Below the pieces are notes generated by a model. That model was not told the origin of the DNA. It was given only the letters and a program-made list of their open reading frames with translations, and did no database searches. A DNA stretch of 50,866 bases from Pseudomonadota bacterium (lineage in GTDB: Bacteria > Pseudomonadota > Gammaproteobacteria > Burkholderiales > Burkholderiaceae_E), in the NCBI GenBank assembly GCA_029779755.1, contig JAKOZZ010000039.1, forward strand, positions 1 to 50,866. Reading direction: 5' to 3'. Shown in pieces: positions 44,265-50,866 of the stretch. Every line of letters starts with the position of its first letter. The first letter of the stretch is position 1. The translations under genes and the position numbers were made by a program.

Positions 44265-44689
44265 GGACGGCTGCGGCGGCGGCTCGAACGCCCGTCTCCC
44301 CACCGGGCTGGAACGCCCGTCCCGCCACCGGGTCCGACCCCCGTATCCCCACTCGGCGGCCGGGCATCGGCGCAATCGCCGGCCCTCGGATAAAATGCGG
44401 GCAATCATGAGCTTCGCGCCCATCGCCTCGTCCGCACCGCATCCCCACCGGGTCGCGCCGCGCGCCGCCCCCGGCCGCTGGCGATCGTGCCGTTCCCGCC
44501 GCTCCTGTCGGCCCTGTCGGTCGCGCTGACCTTGCATCCGCGGCGGCCCGCCGCGCCGGACGCGCCGGTCGGAGTCTCCGTCACCGCGCCCCGGTCCGAC
44601 CGCCACCGCAGGTCGATCCTCCCGAATCCCCCAGGCACCCGCGGCCATCGCGCCGGCCGCAGCGCTTTCCGTCCAGCAGAGATCCTCCG
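44265..44689. other. 425-bp stretch before the FAD/Fe-S dehydrogenase gene
   Basis: It contains three 25-bp tandem repeats (44282-44356), a TAAAAT hexamer at 44391-44396 that could be a -10, and about 290 bp of GC-rich leader. A GTG-started 68-codon frame (44487-44693) ends in an ATGA overlap with the next gene, but its composition is Pro/Arg/Ala-rich and it matches no family I know. I see no RNA gene. Confidence 0.6.
44282..44356. repeat. Three 25-bp tandem repeats downstream of the YqaA-like gene
   Basis: Units 44282-44306, 44307-44331 and 44332-44356. The first two are nearly identical (GCTCGAACGCCCGTC and GCTGGAACGCCCGTC, each ending CCACCGG); the third is more diverged. The array begins 18 bp after the YqaA-like stop. 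Confidence 0.85.
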
Positions 44690-47600
44690 ATGAACGCTCC
44701 CCTGCCCCTGAACGTCGCTCAGCCCGAAGCCGACGCGCCGGTCCGGCTCCGCGAGATCCCGTACAACTACACGTCGTTCTCGGACCGCGAGATCGTCATC
44801 CGCCTGCTGGGCGAGGACGCCTGGCAGATCCTGGACGAACTGCGCGCCGAGCGCCGCACCGGCCGGTCGGCGCGCATGCTGTTCGAAGTGCTGGGCGACA
44901 TCTGGGTCGTCCGGCGCAACCCCTACCTGCAGGACGACCTGCTCGACAATCCGAAGCGTCGGCGTCTGCTGATCGAGGCGCTGCGGCATCGGCTCGCCGA
45001 GATCGAGAAGCGCCGCGGAGGCGACCAGGAGCCGGCAGGTGACGCACAGGCGGCCGCGCGCAGCGACCGGGTCCGCCGGCTGGTCGAGCTGGCGCAGGCC
45101 GCGGTCGATGCGTTCGCACGCGAGTTCGGCGAGACCGACGCGCTGCGCCGCCGCACTGCGCGGCTGCTGTCGAAGTTCACCGACCGCGACAACATCAAGT
45201 TCGACGGCATGTCGCGCGTGTCGCACGTCACCGACGCCACCGACTGGCGGGTCGAATACCCGTTCGTGGTGCTGACGCCCGACTCCGAAGCCGAGATCGC
45301 CGGCCTGGTGGCCGGCTGCATCGAACTCGGACTCACCATCATCCCGCGCGGCGGCGGCACCGGGTACACGGGTGGCGCGATCCCGCTGACCGCGCTGTCG
45401 GCGGTGATCAACACCGAGAAGCTCGAGCGGCTGGGCGAGGTCGAGCACCTGCCGCTGCCGGGCCTGGCGCAGCCGGCGCCGACCATCCTGGCCGAGGCCG
45501 GTGTCGTCACCAAGCGGGTGACCGAGGCCGCCGAGCGCGCCGGGCTGGTGTTCGCCGTCGACCCGACGTCCCTGGAGGCCTCGTGCGTGGGCGGCAACGT
45601 CGCGATGAACGCCGGCGGCAAGAAGGCCGTGCTGTGGGGCACCGCGCTGGACAACCTCGCCTGGTGGCGCATGGTCGATCCGCAGGGCAACTGGCTCGAG
45701 GTCACGCGCATCGGCCACAACCTCGGCAAGATCCACGACGTCGACGTGGCGCGCTTCGAGCTGCGCTGGTTCAAGCCGACGCAGCTCGACGCCGGCGGCA
45801 CGATGCGCGGCGAGCCGCTGCGCGTCGAGACGCTCGAGATCGAAGGTCGGCGCTTCCGCAAGGAAGGGCTCGGCAAGGACGTCACCGACAAGTTCCTGGC
45901 CGGCCTGCCGGGTGTGCAGAAGGAAGGGTGCGACGGCCTGATCACGTCCGCGCGCTGGGTGCTGCACCGCATGCCCCGGCACATCCGCACGGTGTGCCTC
46001 GAGTTCTTCGGCCAGCCCAAGGATGCGGTCCCCTCGATCGTCGAGATCAAGAACTACCTCGACGGCCTGACGCGCGAACCCGATCCCACCGGGCAGCGTC
46101 CGCGTGTGCTGCTGGCCGGACTCGAGCACCTCGACGAGCGCTACCTGCGCGCGGTGGGCTACACCACGAAGTCCGCGCGGGGTGGCCTGCCGAAGATGGT
46201 GCTGTTCGGCGACATCGTCGGCGACGACGACGCGGCCGTTGCGCGCGCCACCTCCGAAGTGGTGCGCCTGGCCAACGGGCGCTCCGGCGAGGGCTTCGTC
46301 GCCGTGTCGCCCGAGGCGCGCAAGACCTTCTGGCTCGACCGGTCGCGCACCGCCGCCATCGCGCGTCACACCAACGCGTTCAAGATCAACGAGGACGTGG
46401 TGATTCCGCTGCCGCGGATGGGCGAGTACACCGACGGCATCGAGCGCATCAACATCGAGCTGTCCACGCGCAACAAGCTGCGCCTGCTCGACGAGCTCGA
46501 CCGGGTGTTCGACGGTCCGCTGCCGCGGGGCAAGGCGCTGGACGCCGACGCCGACCCGTTCGCCGCCGACGAGCTGGTGACCGAGCACGTGCGCAAGGCG
46601 CGTGCGGTGATCGCGAGTGCCCGCGCGCGCTGGCAGTTCCTGCTCGACGAGATCGATCGGCCATTGAGCGCGGCACGCGACCGGCTCGCCGGGCTCGGCC
46701 TGGCCGACGTGCTCGCCGAGGCCGACGCCCGCATCGCGGCCGACGCCGCGGCCGGCGTGGCGCCGCAGGCGGCGACGCGGCTGTTCCACCTGCTGCAGGA
46801 CCGCACCATCCGCGTGTCCTGGAAGCGGGAGGTGCGCGCGCCGCTGGGCGAGATCCTGCACGGCCAGGTGTTCGCGCCGGTGATGAAGCTGTGCGACGAC
46901 ACGCACCGGCGCGTGCTGCGCAGCCGGGTGTTCGTCGCGCTGCACATGCACGCCGGCGACGGCAACGTGCACACCAACATCCCGGTCAACTCCGACGACT
47001 ACGGCATGCTCAAGGAGGCCGAGGCGGCGGTGGCGCGCATCATGGCGCTGGCGCGCTCGCTCGACGGCGTGATCTCGGGCGAGCACGGCATCGGCATCAC
47101 CAAGCTCGAGTTCCTGACCGAGTCCGAGATCGCCGACTTCCGCGCCTACAAGGAGCGCGTCGACCCCGAAGGCCGCTTCAACCGCGGCAAGCTGCTGGCC
47201 GGCGGCGACCTGCGCAACGCCTACACGCCCAGCTTCGGGCTGATGGGGGCCGAGTCGCTGATCCTGCAGCAGTCCGACATCGGCAGCATCGCCGACTCGG
47301 TCAAGAACTGCCTGCGCTGCGGCAAGTGCAAGCCGGTGTGCTCCACGCACGTGCCGCGCGCCAACCTGCTCTACTCGCCGCGCAACAAGATCCTGGCCAC
47401 CTCGCTGCTGGTCGAGGCGTTCCTGTACGAGGAGCAGACCCGGCGCGGCGTGTCGATCCGGCACTGGGACGAGTTCTCCGACGTCGCCGACCACTGCACC
47501 GTGTGCCACAAGTGCGAGTCGCCGTGCCCGGTCGACATCGACTTCGGCGACGTCACGATGAACATGCGCAACCTGCTGCGCAAGATGGGCAAGAAGAAGT

Positions 47601-48781
47601 TCAACCCCGGCAACGCGGCGGCGATGTTCTTCCTGAACGCGACCGACCCCGACACCATCAACGCCACGCGTTCGGCGATGGTGGGCATCGGCTATCGCGC
47701 GCAGCGCTTCGCGCACGACCTGCTCAAGAAGTTCGCCGTCGCCCAGACCGCGAAGCCGCCCGCGACCGTGGGCAAACCGCCGGTCAAGGCGCAGGTGATC
47801 CACTTCATCAACAAGAAGATGCCGGGCAAGCTGCCCAAGCGCACCGCGCGCGCGCTGCTCGACATCGAGGACAACCGCTACGTGCCGATCATCCGGGATC
47901 CGCAGACCACCAGCGCCGACAGCGAGGCGGTGTTCTACTTCCCGGGCTGCGGGTCCGAGCGGCTGTTCTCGCAGGTGGGGCTGGCCACGCAGGCGATGCT
48001 CTGGAACGTGGGTGTGCAGACGGTGCTGCCGCCGGGCTACCTGTGCTGCGGCTACCCGCAGCGCGGCTCGGGCCAGTTCGACAAGGCCGAGAAGATCATC
48101 ACCGACAACCGGGTGCTGTTCCACCGTGTGGCCAACACGCTGAACTACCTCGACATCAAGACGGTGGTGGTCAGCTGCGGCACCTGCTTCGACCAGCTGC
48201 AGGGCTACCAGTTCGACCAGATCTTCCCGGGCTGCCGCATCATCGACATCCACGAGTTCCTGCTCGAGAAGGGCGTGAAGCTCGAGGGCGTGACGGGCGC
48301 GCGCTACATGTATCACGAGCCCTGCCACAACCCGATGAAGACGTACGCGTCGGCCAAGGTGGTCAACACCCTGATCAATGACAGCCTCAACGGCAAGGTC
48401 GAGAAGAACGACCGGTGCTGCGGGGAATCCGGCACGCTGGCGGTGTCCCGCCCCGACGTGTCCACGCAGGTGCGCTTCCGCAAGGAAGAGGAGATGCGCA
48501 AGGGCGCGGCAGCGCTGCGCGCGATCCCGGTGCGGCAGGACGGTCTGTCGGGCGGTGCCGCGTCCGACCCCGCACAGGCCGCGGGGGCGTTCGACGGGCC
48601 GGTGAAGGTGCTCACCTCGTGCCCGTCCTGCCTGCAGGGGCTGTCGCGTTACGAGGGGGACACCGGGGTCGAGGCCGACTACCTCGTGATCGAGCTCGCC
48701 CGGCACCTGCTCGGCGAGGACTGGATGGAGCGGTACGTCGCGCAGGCCAACGCCGGCGGCATCGAGCGCGTGCTGGTCTGA
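44690..48781 (+). CDS. DUF3683-containing FAD-linked oxidase / Fe-S dehydrogenase
   Basis: A 1363-residue multidomain redox protein. Residues about 20-190 are a DUF3683-type region ([20 protein letters not shown]). An FAD_binding_4 domain has [16 protein letters not shown] near 217, and an FAD-oxidase_C domain runs to about 840 ([23 protein letters not shown]). Two Fe-S sites follow: [11 protein letters not shown] (874-884) and [12 protein letters not shown] (from 936). Two CCG-type cysteine domains end the chain (CCGYPQ near 1119, CCGESG near 1243). The layout matches a glycolate/D-lactate/D-2-hydroxyacid dehydrogenase (GlcD, Dld, YdiJ-like) fused to a GlpC-like electron-transfer part. The substrate is not established. 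Confidence 0.92.
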   Translation: MNAPLPLNVAQPEADAPVRLREIPYNYTSFSDREIVIRLLGEDAWQILDELRAERRTGRSARMLFEVLGDIWVVRRNPYLQDDLLDNPKRRRLLIEALRHRLAEIEKRRGGDQEPAGDAQAAARSDRVRRLVELAQAAVDAFAREFGETDALRRRTARLLSKFTDRDNIKFDGMSRVSHVTDATDWRVEYPFVVLTPDSEAEIAGLVAGCIELGLTIIPRGGGTGYTGGAIPLTALSAVINTEKLERLGEVEHLPLPGLAQPAPTILAEAGVVTKRVTEAAERAGLVFAVDPTSLEASCVGGNVAMNAGGKKAVLWGTALDNLAWWRMVDPQGNWLEVTRIGHNLGKIHDVDVARFELRWFKPTQLDAGGTMRGEPLRVETLEIEGRRFRKEGLGKDVTDKFLAGLPGVQKEGCDGLITSARWVLHRMPRHIRTVCLEFFGQPKDAVPSIVEIKNYLDGLTREPDPTGQRPRVLLAGLEHLDERYLRAVGYTTKSARGGLPKMVLFGDIVGDDDAAVARATSEVVRLANGRSGEGFVAVSPEARKTFWLDRSRTAAIARHTNAFKINEDVVIPLPRMGEYTDGIERINIELSTRNKLRLLDELDRVFDGPLPRGKALDADADPFAADELVTEHVRKARAVIASARARWQFLLDEIDRPLSAARDRLAGLGLADVLAEADARIAADAAAGVAPQAATRLFHLLQDRTIRVSWKREVRAPLGEILHGQVFAPVMKLCDDTHRRVLRSRVFVALHMHAGDGNVHTNIPVNSDDYGMLKEAEAAVARIMALARSLDGVISGEHGIGITKLEFLTESEIADFRAYKERVDPEGRFNRGKLLAGGDLRNAYTPSFGLMGAESLILQQSDIGSIADSVKNCLRCGKCKPVCSTHVPRANLLYSPRNKILATSLLVEAFLYEEQTRRGVSIRHWDEFSDVADHCTVCHKCESPCPVDIDFGDVTMNMRNLLRKMGKKKFNPGNAAAMFFLNATDPDTINATRSAMVGIGYRAQRFAHDLLKKFAVAQTAKPPATVGKPPVKAQVIHFINKKMPGKLPKRTARALLDIEDNRYVPIIRDPQTTSADSEAVFYFPGCGSERLFSQVGLATQAMLWNVGVQTVLPPGYLCCGYPQRGSGQFDKAEKIITDNRVLFHRVANTLNYLDIKTVVVSCGTCFDQLQGYQFDQIFPGCRIIDIHEFLLEKGVKLEGVTGARYMYHEPCHNPMKTYASAKVVNTLINDSLNGKVEKNDRCCGESGTLAVSRPDVSTQVRFRKEEEMRKGAAALRAIPVRQDGLSGGAASDPAQAAGAFDGPVKVLTSCPSCLQGLSRYEGDTGVEADYLVIELARHLLGEDWMERYVAQANAGGIERVLV

Positions 48782-48782
48782 T

Positions 48783-49685
48783 TCACCGCGCGAGGCGGCG
48801 CGTCAGCGCGTCGGCGAGGAAGTCGTAGACGCGGCGGATGCGCCGGCTCGAGCGCAGCTCGCGGTGCACCGCCAGCCAGGCGTCCAGCTTCGGCACCGGC
48901 AGCTCCGGCAGCGCCAGGCGCTCGAGCGCGGGCTCGTCGTCCGCGATCAGCGTTGCCACGAAGCCGACGCCCAGTCCGGCGCGCAGCGCCTGCCAGTACA
49001 CCAGGTGGTCCGCGGTCCGCAGTGCGACGCGCGCGGCATCGAGTGCGATGCCGGCGACGCGGAAGCCGCGCTCGATCGCATCGTCGTCCGCGTACAGCAG
49101 CAGCTCGTGCGTGCCGAGGTCGGCGGGGCGGCGAGGCCTCGGCCGCCTCGACAGGTAGTCGCGGCTCGCATACACGCCGATCGGCATCGTTCCGAGCCGG
49201 CGCGCGACGACGTTCGCCTGCCGCGGCCGGACCATGCGCACCGCGATGTCGGCTTCGCGTTCGAGCAGGTTGCTGACCGCATTGGTGGCGACCACCTCGA
49301 TGCCGATCCCCGGCTCGGCCTGCCGCAGGCGCGCGAGCAGCGTCGGAAGCACCATCGCGGCGATCACCTCGCTGGCCGAGATCCGCACCACCCCCTCGAG
49401 CCGTTCGGAGCGTGCCGACGCGGCGATCTCCAGCGCGTGGGCCGCGCGCTGCATCTGCCGCGCATGCTCGACGATCGCCCGCGCCGCGTCGGTCGGCGCG
49501 AGTCCGCGGCGCGTGCGCTCGAACAGCGCGACGCCCAGCGCGGCTTCCAGTGCCGCGATCTGACGCCCGACGGTCGGCTGGCTGCTGCCGAGCTGGCGGG
49601 CAGCGGCGCTCAGGCTGCCGCCGTCGTGCGTCGCCACGAAGCTGCGCACCAGGTTCCAGTCGAGCAGGCGGTCCAGGGTATTCAT
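48783..49685 (-). CDS. LysR-family transcriptional regulator
   Basis: A 300-residue LysR regulator. The winged helix-turn-helix lies at residues 10-70 (SLSAAARQLGSSQPTVGRQI) and a periplasmic-binding-protein-like effector domain from about 95. The effector is unknown. It is divergent from the NAD-dependent epimerase-like gene, its likely target. A 16-bp palindrome covers its start codon. It ends one base after the stop of the convergent FAD/Fe-S gene. Confidence 0.93.
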   Translation of the reverse strand: MNTLDRLLDWNLVRSFVATHDGGSLSAAARQLGSSQPTVGRQIAALEAALGVALFERTRRGLAPTDAARAIVEHARQMQRAAHALEIAASARSERLEGVVRISASEVIAAMVLPTLLARLRQAEPGIGIEVVATNAVSNLLEREADIAVRMVRPRQANVVARRLGTMPIGVYASRDYLSRRPRPRRPADLGTHELLLYADDDAIERGFRVAGIALDAARVALRTADHLVYWQALRAGLGVGFVATLIADDEPALERLALPELPVPKLDAWLAVHRELRSSRRIRRVYDFLADALTRRLAR

Positions 49686-49694
49686 CGATGAATA
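49679..49694. promoter_or_regulatory. 16-bp perfect palindrome over the lysR-type gene start
   Basis: TATTCATCGATGAATA is a perfect palindrome covering the ATG of the LysR gene and its first upstream bases. It could be an autoregulatory operator. The remaining intergenic stretch to 49779 also holds the short inverted repeat TGCG-GCA-CGCA near 49731-49741. Confidence 0.5.
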
Positions 49695-49779
49695 TCAGAA
49701 ATGCGTGTTGCGCCAATTGTGGATCATCCGTGCGGCACGCAGACTGACCGGCATCGACGACGTGCACGGAGCGTGCGAC

Positions 49780-50760
49780 ATGAACGACGGAATCGGACGG
49801 GTGCTGGTGCTGGGGGCGAACGGGCGACTGGGCCGGGCGGCGGCGCGCGCCTTCGCGGCCGCCGGCTGGTCGGTGGTTGCGCAGGTGCGCCGGGCTCCGG
49901 CCGATCCGCTGGCGGGTGGGGTGGAATACCTCGAGTGCGAGATCGCGGACGCGGCGCGGATCGTGGCGCGGGCGCGCGGCGCCGAGGTGGTGGTGACCGG
50001 GCTGAATCCGATCTACACCCGATGGGCGCGGGAGGCGATGCCGATGGCCCGGGCAGCGATCGACATCGCGACCGCGCTGGGCGCGCTGCTGATGCTGCCG
50101 GGCAACGTCTACAACTTCGGCAGGGCGATGCCGGCCCTGCTCGACGAAGCGGTCCCGTTCGCGCCGACGACATCGAAAGGCCGCATCCGGGTGGCGATCG
50201 AGCGGGCGATCGAGGATGCGACGACCCGCGGTCTGCGTGCCGTGGTCGTGCGCGCCGGCGATTTCTATGGCGGCGATGGTCGCGGGTCCTGGCTGGACCT
50301 GGCGATCGCGCGCGATCTCGGCCGCGGCATCGTCACCTATCCGGGGCCGCCCGACGTGGTCCACGCCTGGGCCTGGCTGCCCGACCTGGCGCGTGCCTTC
50401 GTGCGCGTCGCACAGGCGCGCGACCGGCTCGCGGCGTTCGAGTCGATTCACTTTCCCGGCCATGCGGTGACCGGTGCCGACTGGACGCGCGTGCTGTCGT
50501 CGCTGAGCGGTCGCCGGCTGCGCCGTCGCGACCTGCCGTGGACGCTGATGCGATGGCTTTCGCCGGTGATGCCGATGTGGCGTGCGGTGCTCGAGATGCG
50601 CTACCTGTGGCAGGTGCCGCATGCGCTCGCCGGCGAGCGCCTGCAGGCGCTGGCGCCCGGCTTCGCCGTCACCCGGTTCGAGGCGGCGGTGGCCGAGACG
50701 CTGGGCGGCGATCCGGCGCTCGCCGCCGCACTAGAATCGCGTCATCCGAACACCGCGTGA
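49780..50760 (+). CDS. NAD-dependent epimerase/dehydratase-like (SDR) protein
   Basis: A 326-residue extended short-chain dehydrogenase. The dinucleotide-binding start is RVLVLGANGRLGRAAARAF. It lacks an obvious YxxxK catalytic pair; instead PGNVYNFG and TTSKGRIRVAIERAIEDA resemble atypical SDRs (NAD(P)-binding, NmrA-like group). The substrate is unknown. GGAG lies about 8 nt before the ATG. It is divergent from the LysR gene, which probably controls it. Confidence 0.85.
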   Translation: MNDGIGRVLVLGANGRLGRAAARAFAAAGWSVVAQVRRAPADPLAGGVEYLECEIADAARIVARARGAEVVVTGLNPIYTRWAREAMPMARAAIDIATALGALLMLPGNVYNFGRAMPALLDEAVPFAPTTSKGRIRVAIERAIEDATTRGLRAVVVRAGDFYGGDGRGSWLDLAIARDLGRGIVTYPGPPDVVHAWAWLPDLARAFVRVAQARDRLAAFESIHFPGHAVTGADWTRVLSSLSGRRLRRRDLPWTLMRWLSPVMPMWRAVLEMRYLWQVPHALAGERLQALAPGFAVTRFEAAVAETLGGDPALAAALESRHPNTA

Positions 50761-50775
50761 CCCGGGAGAACACAG

Positions 50776-50866
50776 GTGCGATTGCTGGTGCTGTCCGATC
50801 TGCATGTCGAGCATGCCACCTTCGACCCGGCGGGCGTCGACGCCGACGTGGTGGTGCTCGCCGGCG
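50776..50866 (+). CDS. Metallophosphoesterase (partial, N-terminus only)
   Basis: Thirty codons are visible before the window ends. A GTG start follows GGGAGA, and the sequence MRLLVLSDLHVEH with the later DADVVVLAG strand matches the calcineurin-like phosphoesterase fold: the Asp and His of SDLH bind the metal pair. It begins 15 bp after the epimerase-like gene and is probably cotranscribed. Substrate and length cannot be seen. Confidence 0.8.
   Translation, partial: MRLLVLSDLHVEHATFDPAGVDADVVVLAG

Noticed and set aside
44487-44693. Possible 68-codon leader peptide overlapping the FAD/Fe-S gene start (ATGA)
   Set aside because: It has a GTG start, no clear ribosome site, Pro/Arg-rich low-complexity sequence and no family match. 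A chance open frame is likely in this GC content.
44405-48706. A 1433-codon open frame antisense to the FAD/Fe-S gene
   Set aside because: It is rich in His, Arg, Gln, Val and Asp in the pattern produced by the opposite strand of GC-rich coding DNA, and has no domain. The sense gene is clearly real.

Overview
The window is about 70% GC and almost entirely coding. Gene content and order point to a betaproteobacterium, most likely Burkholderiales: rapZ-hprK-ptsN-hpf-rpoN-lptB-lptA-lptC-kdsC-kdsD; an mla operon that includes mlaA, followed by bolA-murA-his-tatABC; petABC-sspA-sspB; and grxD-prmC-prfA-hemA. I cannot resolve the genus from sequence alone. This is conserved core chromosome. I see no prophage, insertion sequence, CRISPR array, toxin-antitoxin pair or defence island.

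Layout. 1-289 holds a partial plus-strand gene end (probably mutY). 114-8939, minus strand: LON-domain protein, rapZ, hprK and ptsN (nitrogen-PTS and cell-wall regulation), then hpf, rpoN, lptB, lptA, lptC, kdsC and kdsD (sigma-54, ribosome hibernation, Kdo synthesis and LPS transport). 8970-10967, plus: CPA2-type cation/proton antiporter. 11101-16604, plus: MlaF-E-D-A-C-B phospholipid trafficking system and an ABC-2 exporter pair. 16689-27071, plus: bolA, murA, the full hisGDCBHAFIE set, a HIT protein and tatABC. 27100-28266, minus: DegS-like protease. 28298-29125, plus: NIF3-family protein. 29174-29686, minus: mscL, frameshifted as read. 30078-34435, plus: cytochrome bc1 (petABC), sspAB and tRNA-Thr. 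34550-36512, minus: DUF3135 protein, holin-like membrane protein, UspA and UbiX. 36613-38214, plus: gamma-glutamyltransferase family. 38381-43602, minus: grxD, prmC, prfA, hemA, ilvA. 43770-48781, plus: small membrane protein and a 1363-residue FAD/Fe-S dehydrogenase. 48783-50866: LysR regulator, divergent NAD-dependent epimerase-like gene and the start of a metallophosphoesterase.

How the genes work together. The first half is largely about the envelope: Kdo synthesis (KdsC, KdsD), LPS transport (LptA, LptB, LptC), phospholipid retrograde transport (Mla), peptidoglycan precursor synthesis (MurA) and its control (RapZ). The his genes form one tightly packed run with murA. The Tat translocon is encoded 3 kb before petABC, whose Rieske subunit carries a twin-arginine signal.

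I found no convincing undescribed multi-gene system. The most unusual signal is a set of short tandem repeats with different unit lengths: 15 bp inside the 5' end of hisC, 28 bp at the tatC/degS junction, 15 bp beside mscL, 10 bp with phased A-tracts in the petA leader, 18 bp between ggt and grxD, and 25 bp before the FAD/Fe-S gene. There is also a one-base frameshift in mscL at a G8 run. Other leads are strong hairpins without U-tracts, including one between tatA and tatB, and several start codons lying 5-8 nt after a -10-like hexamer (possible leaderless mRNAs).
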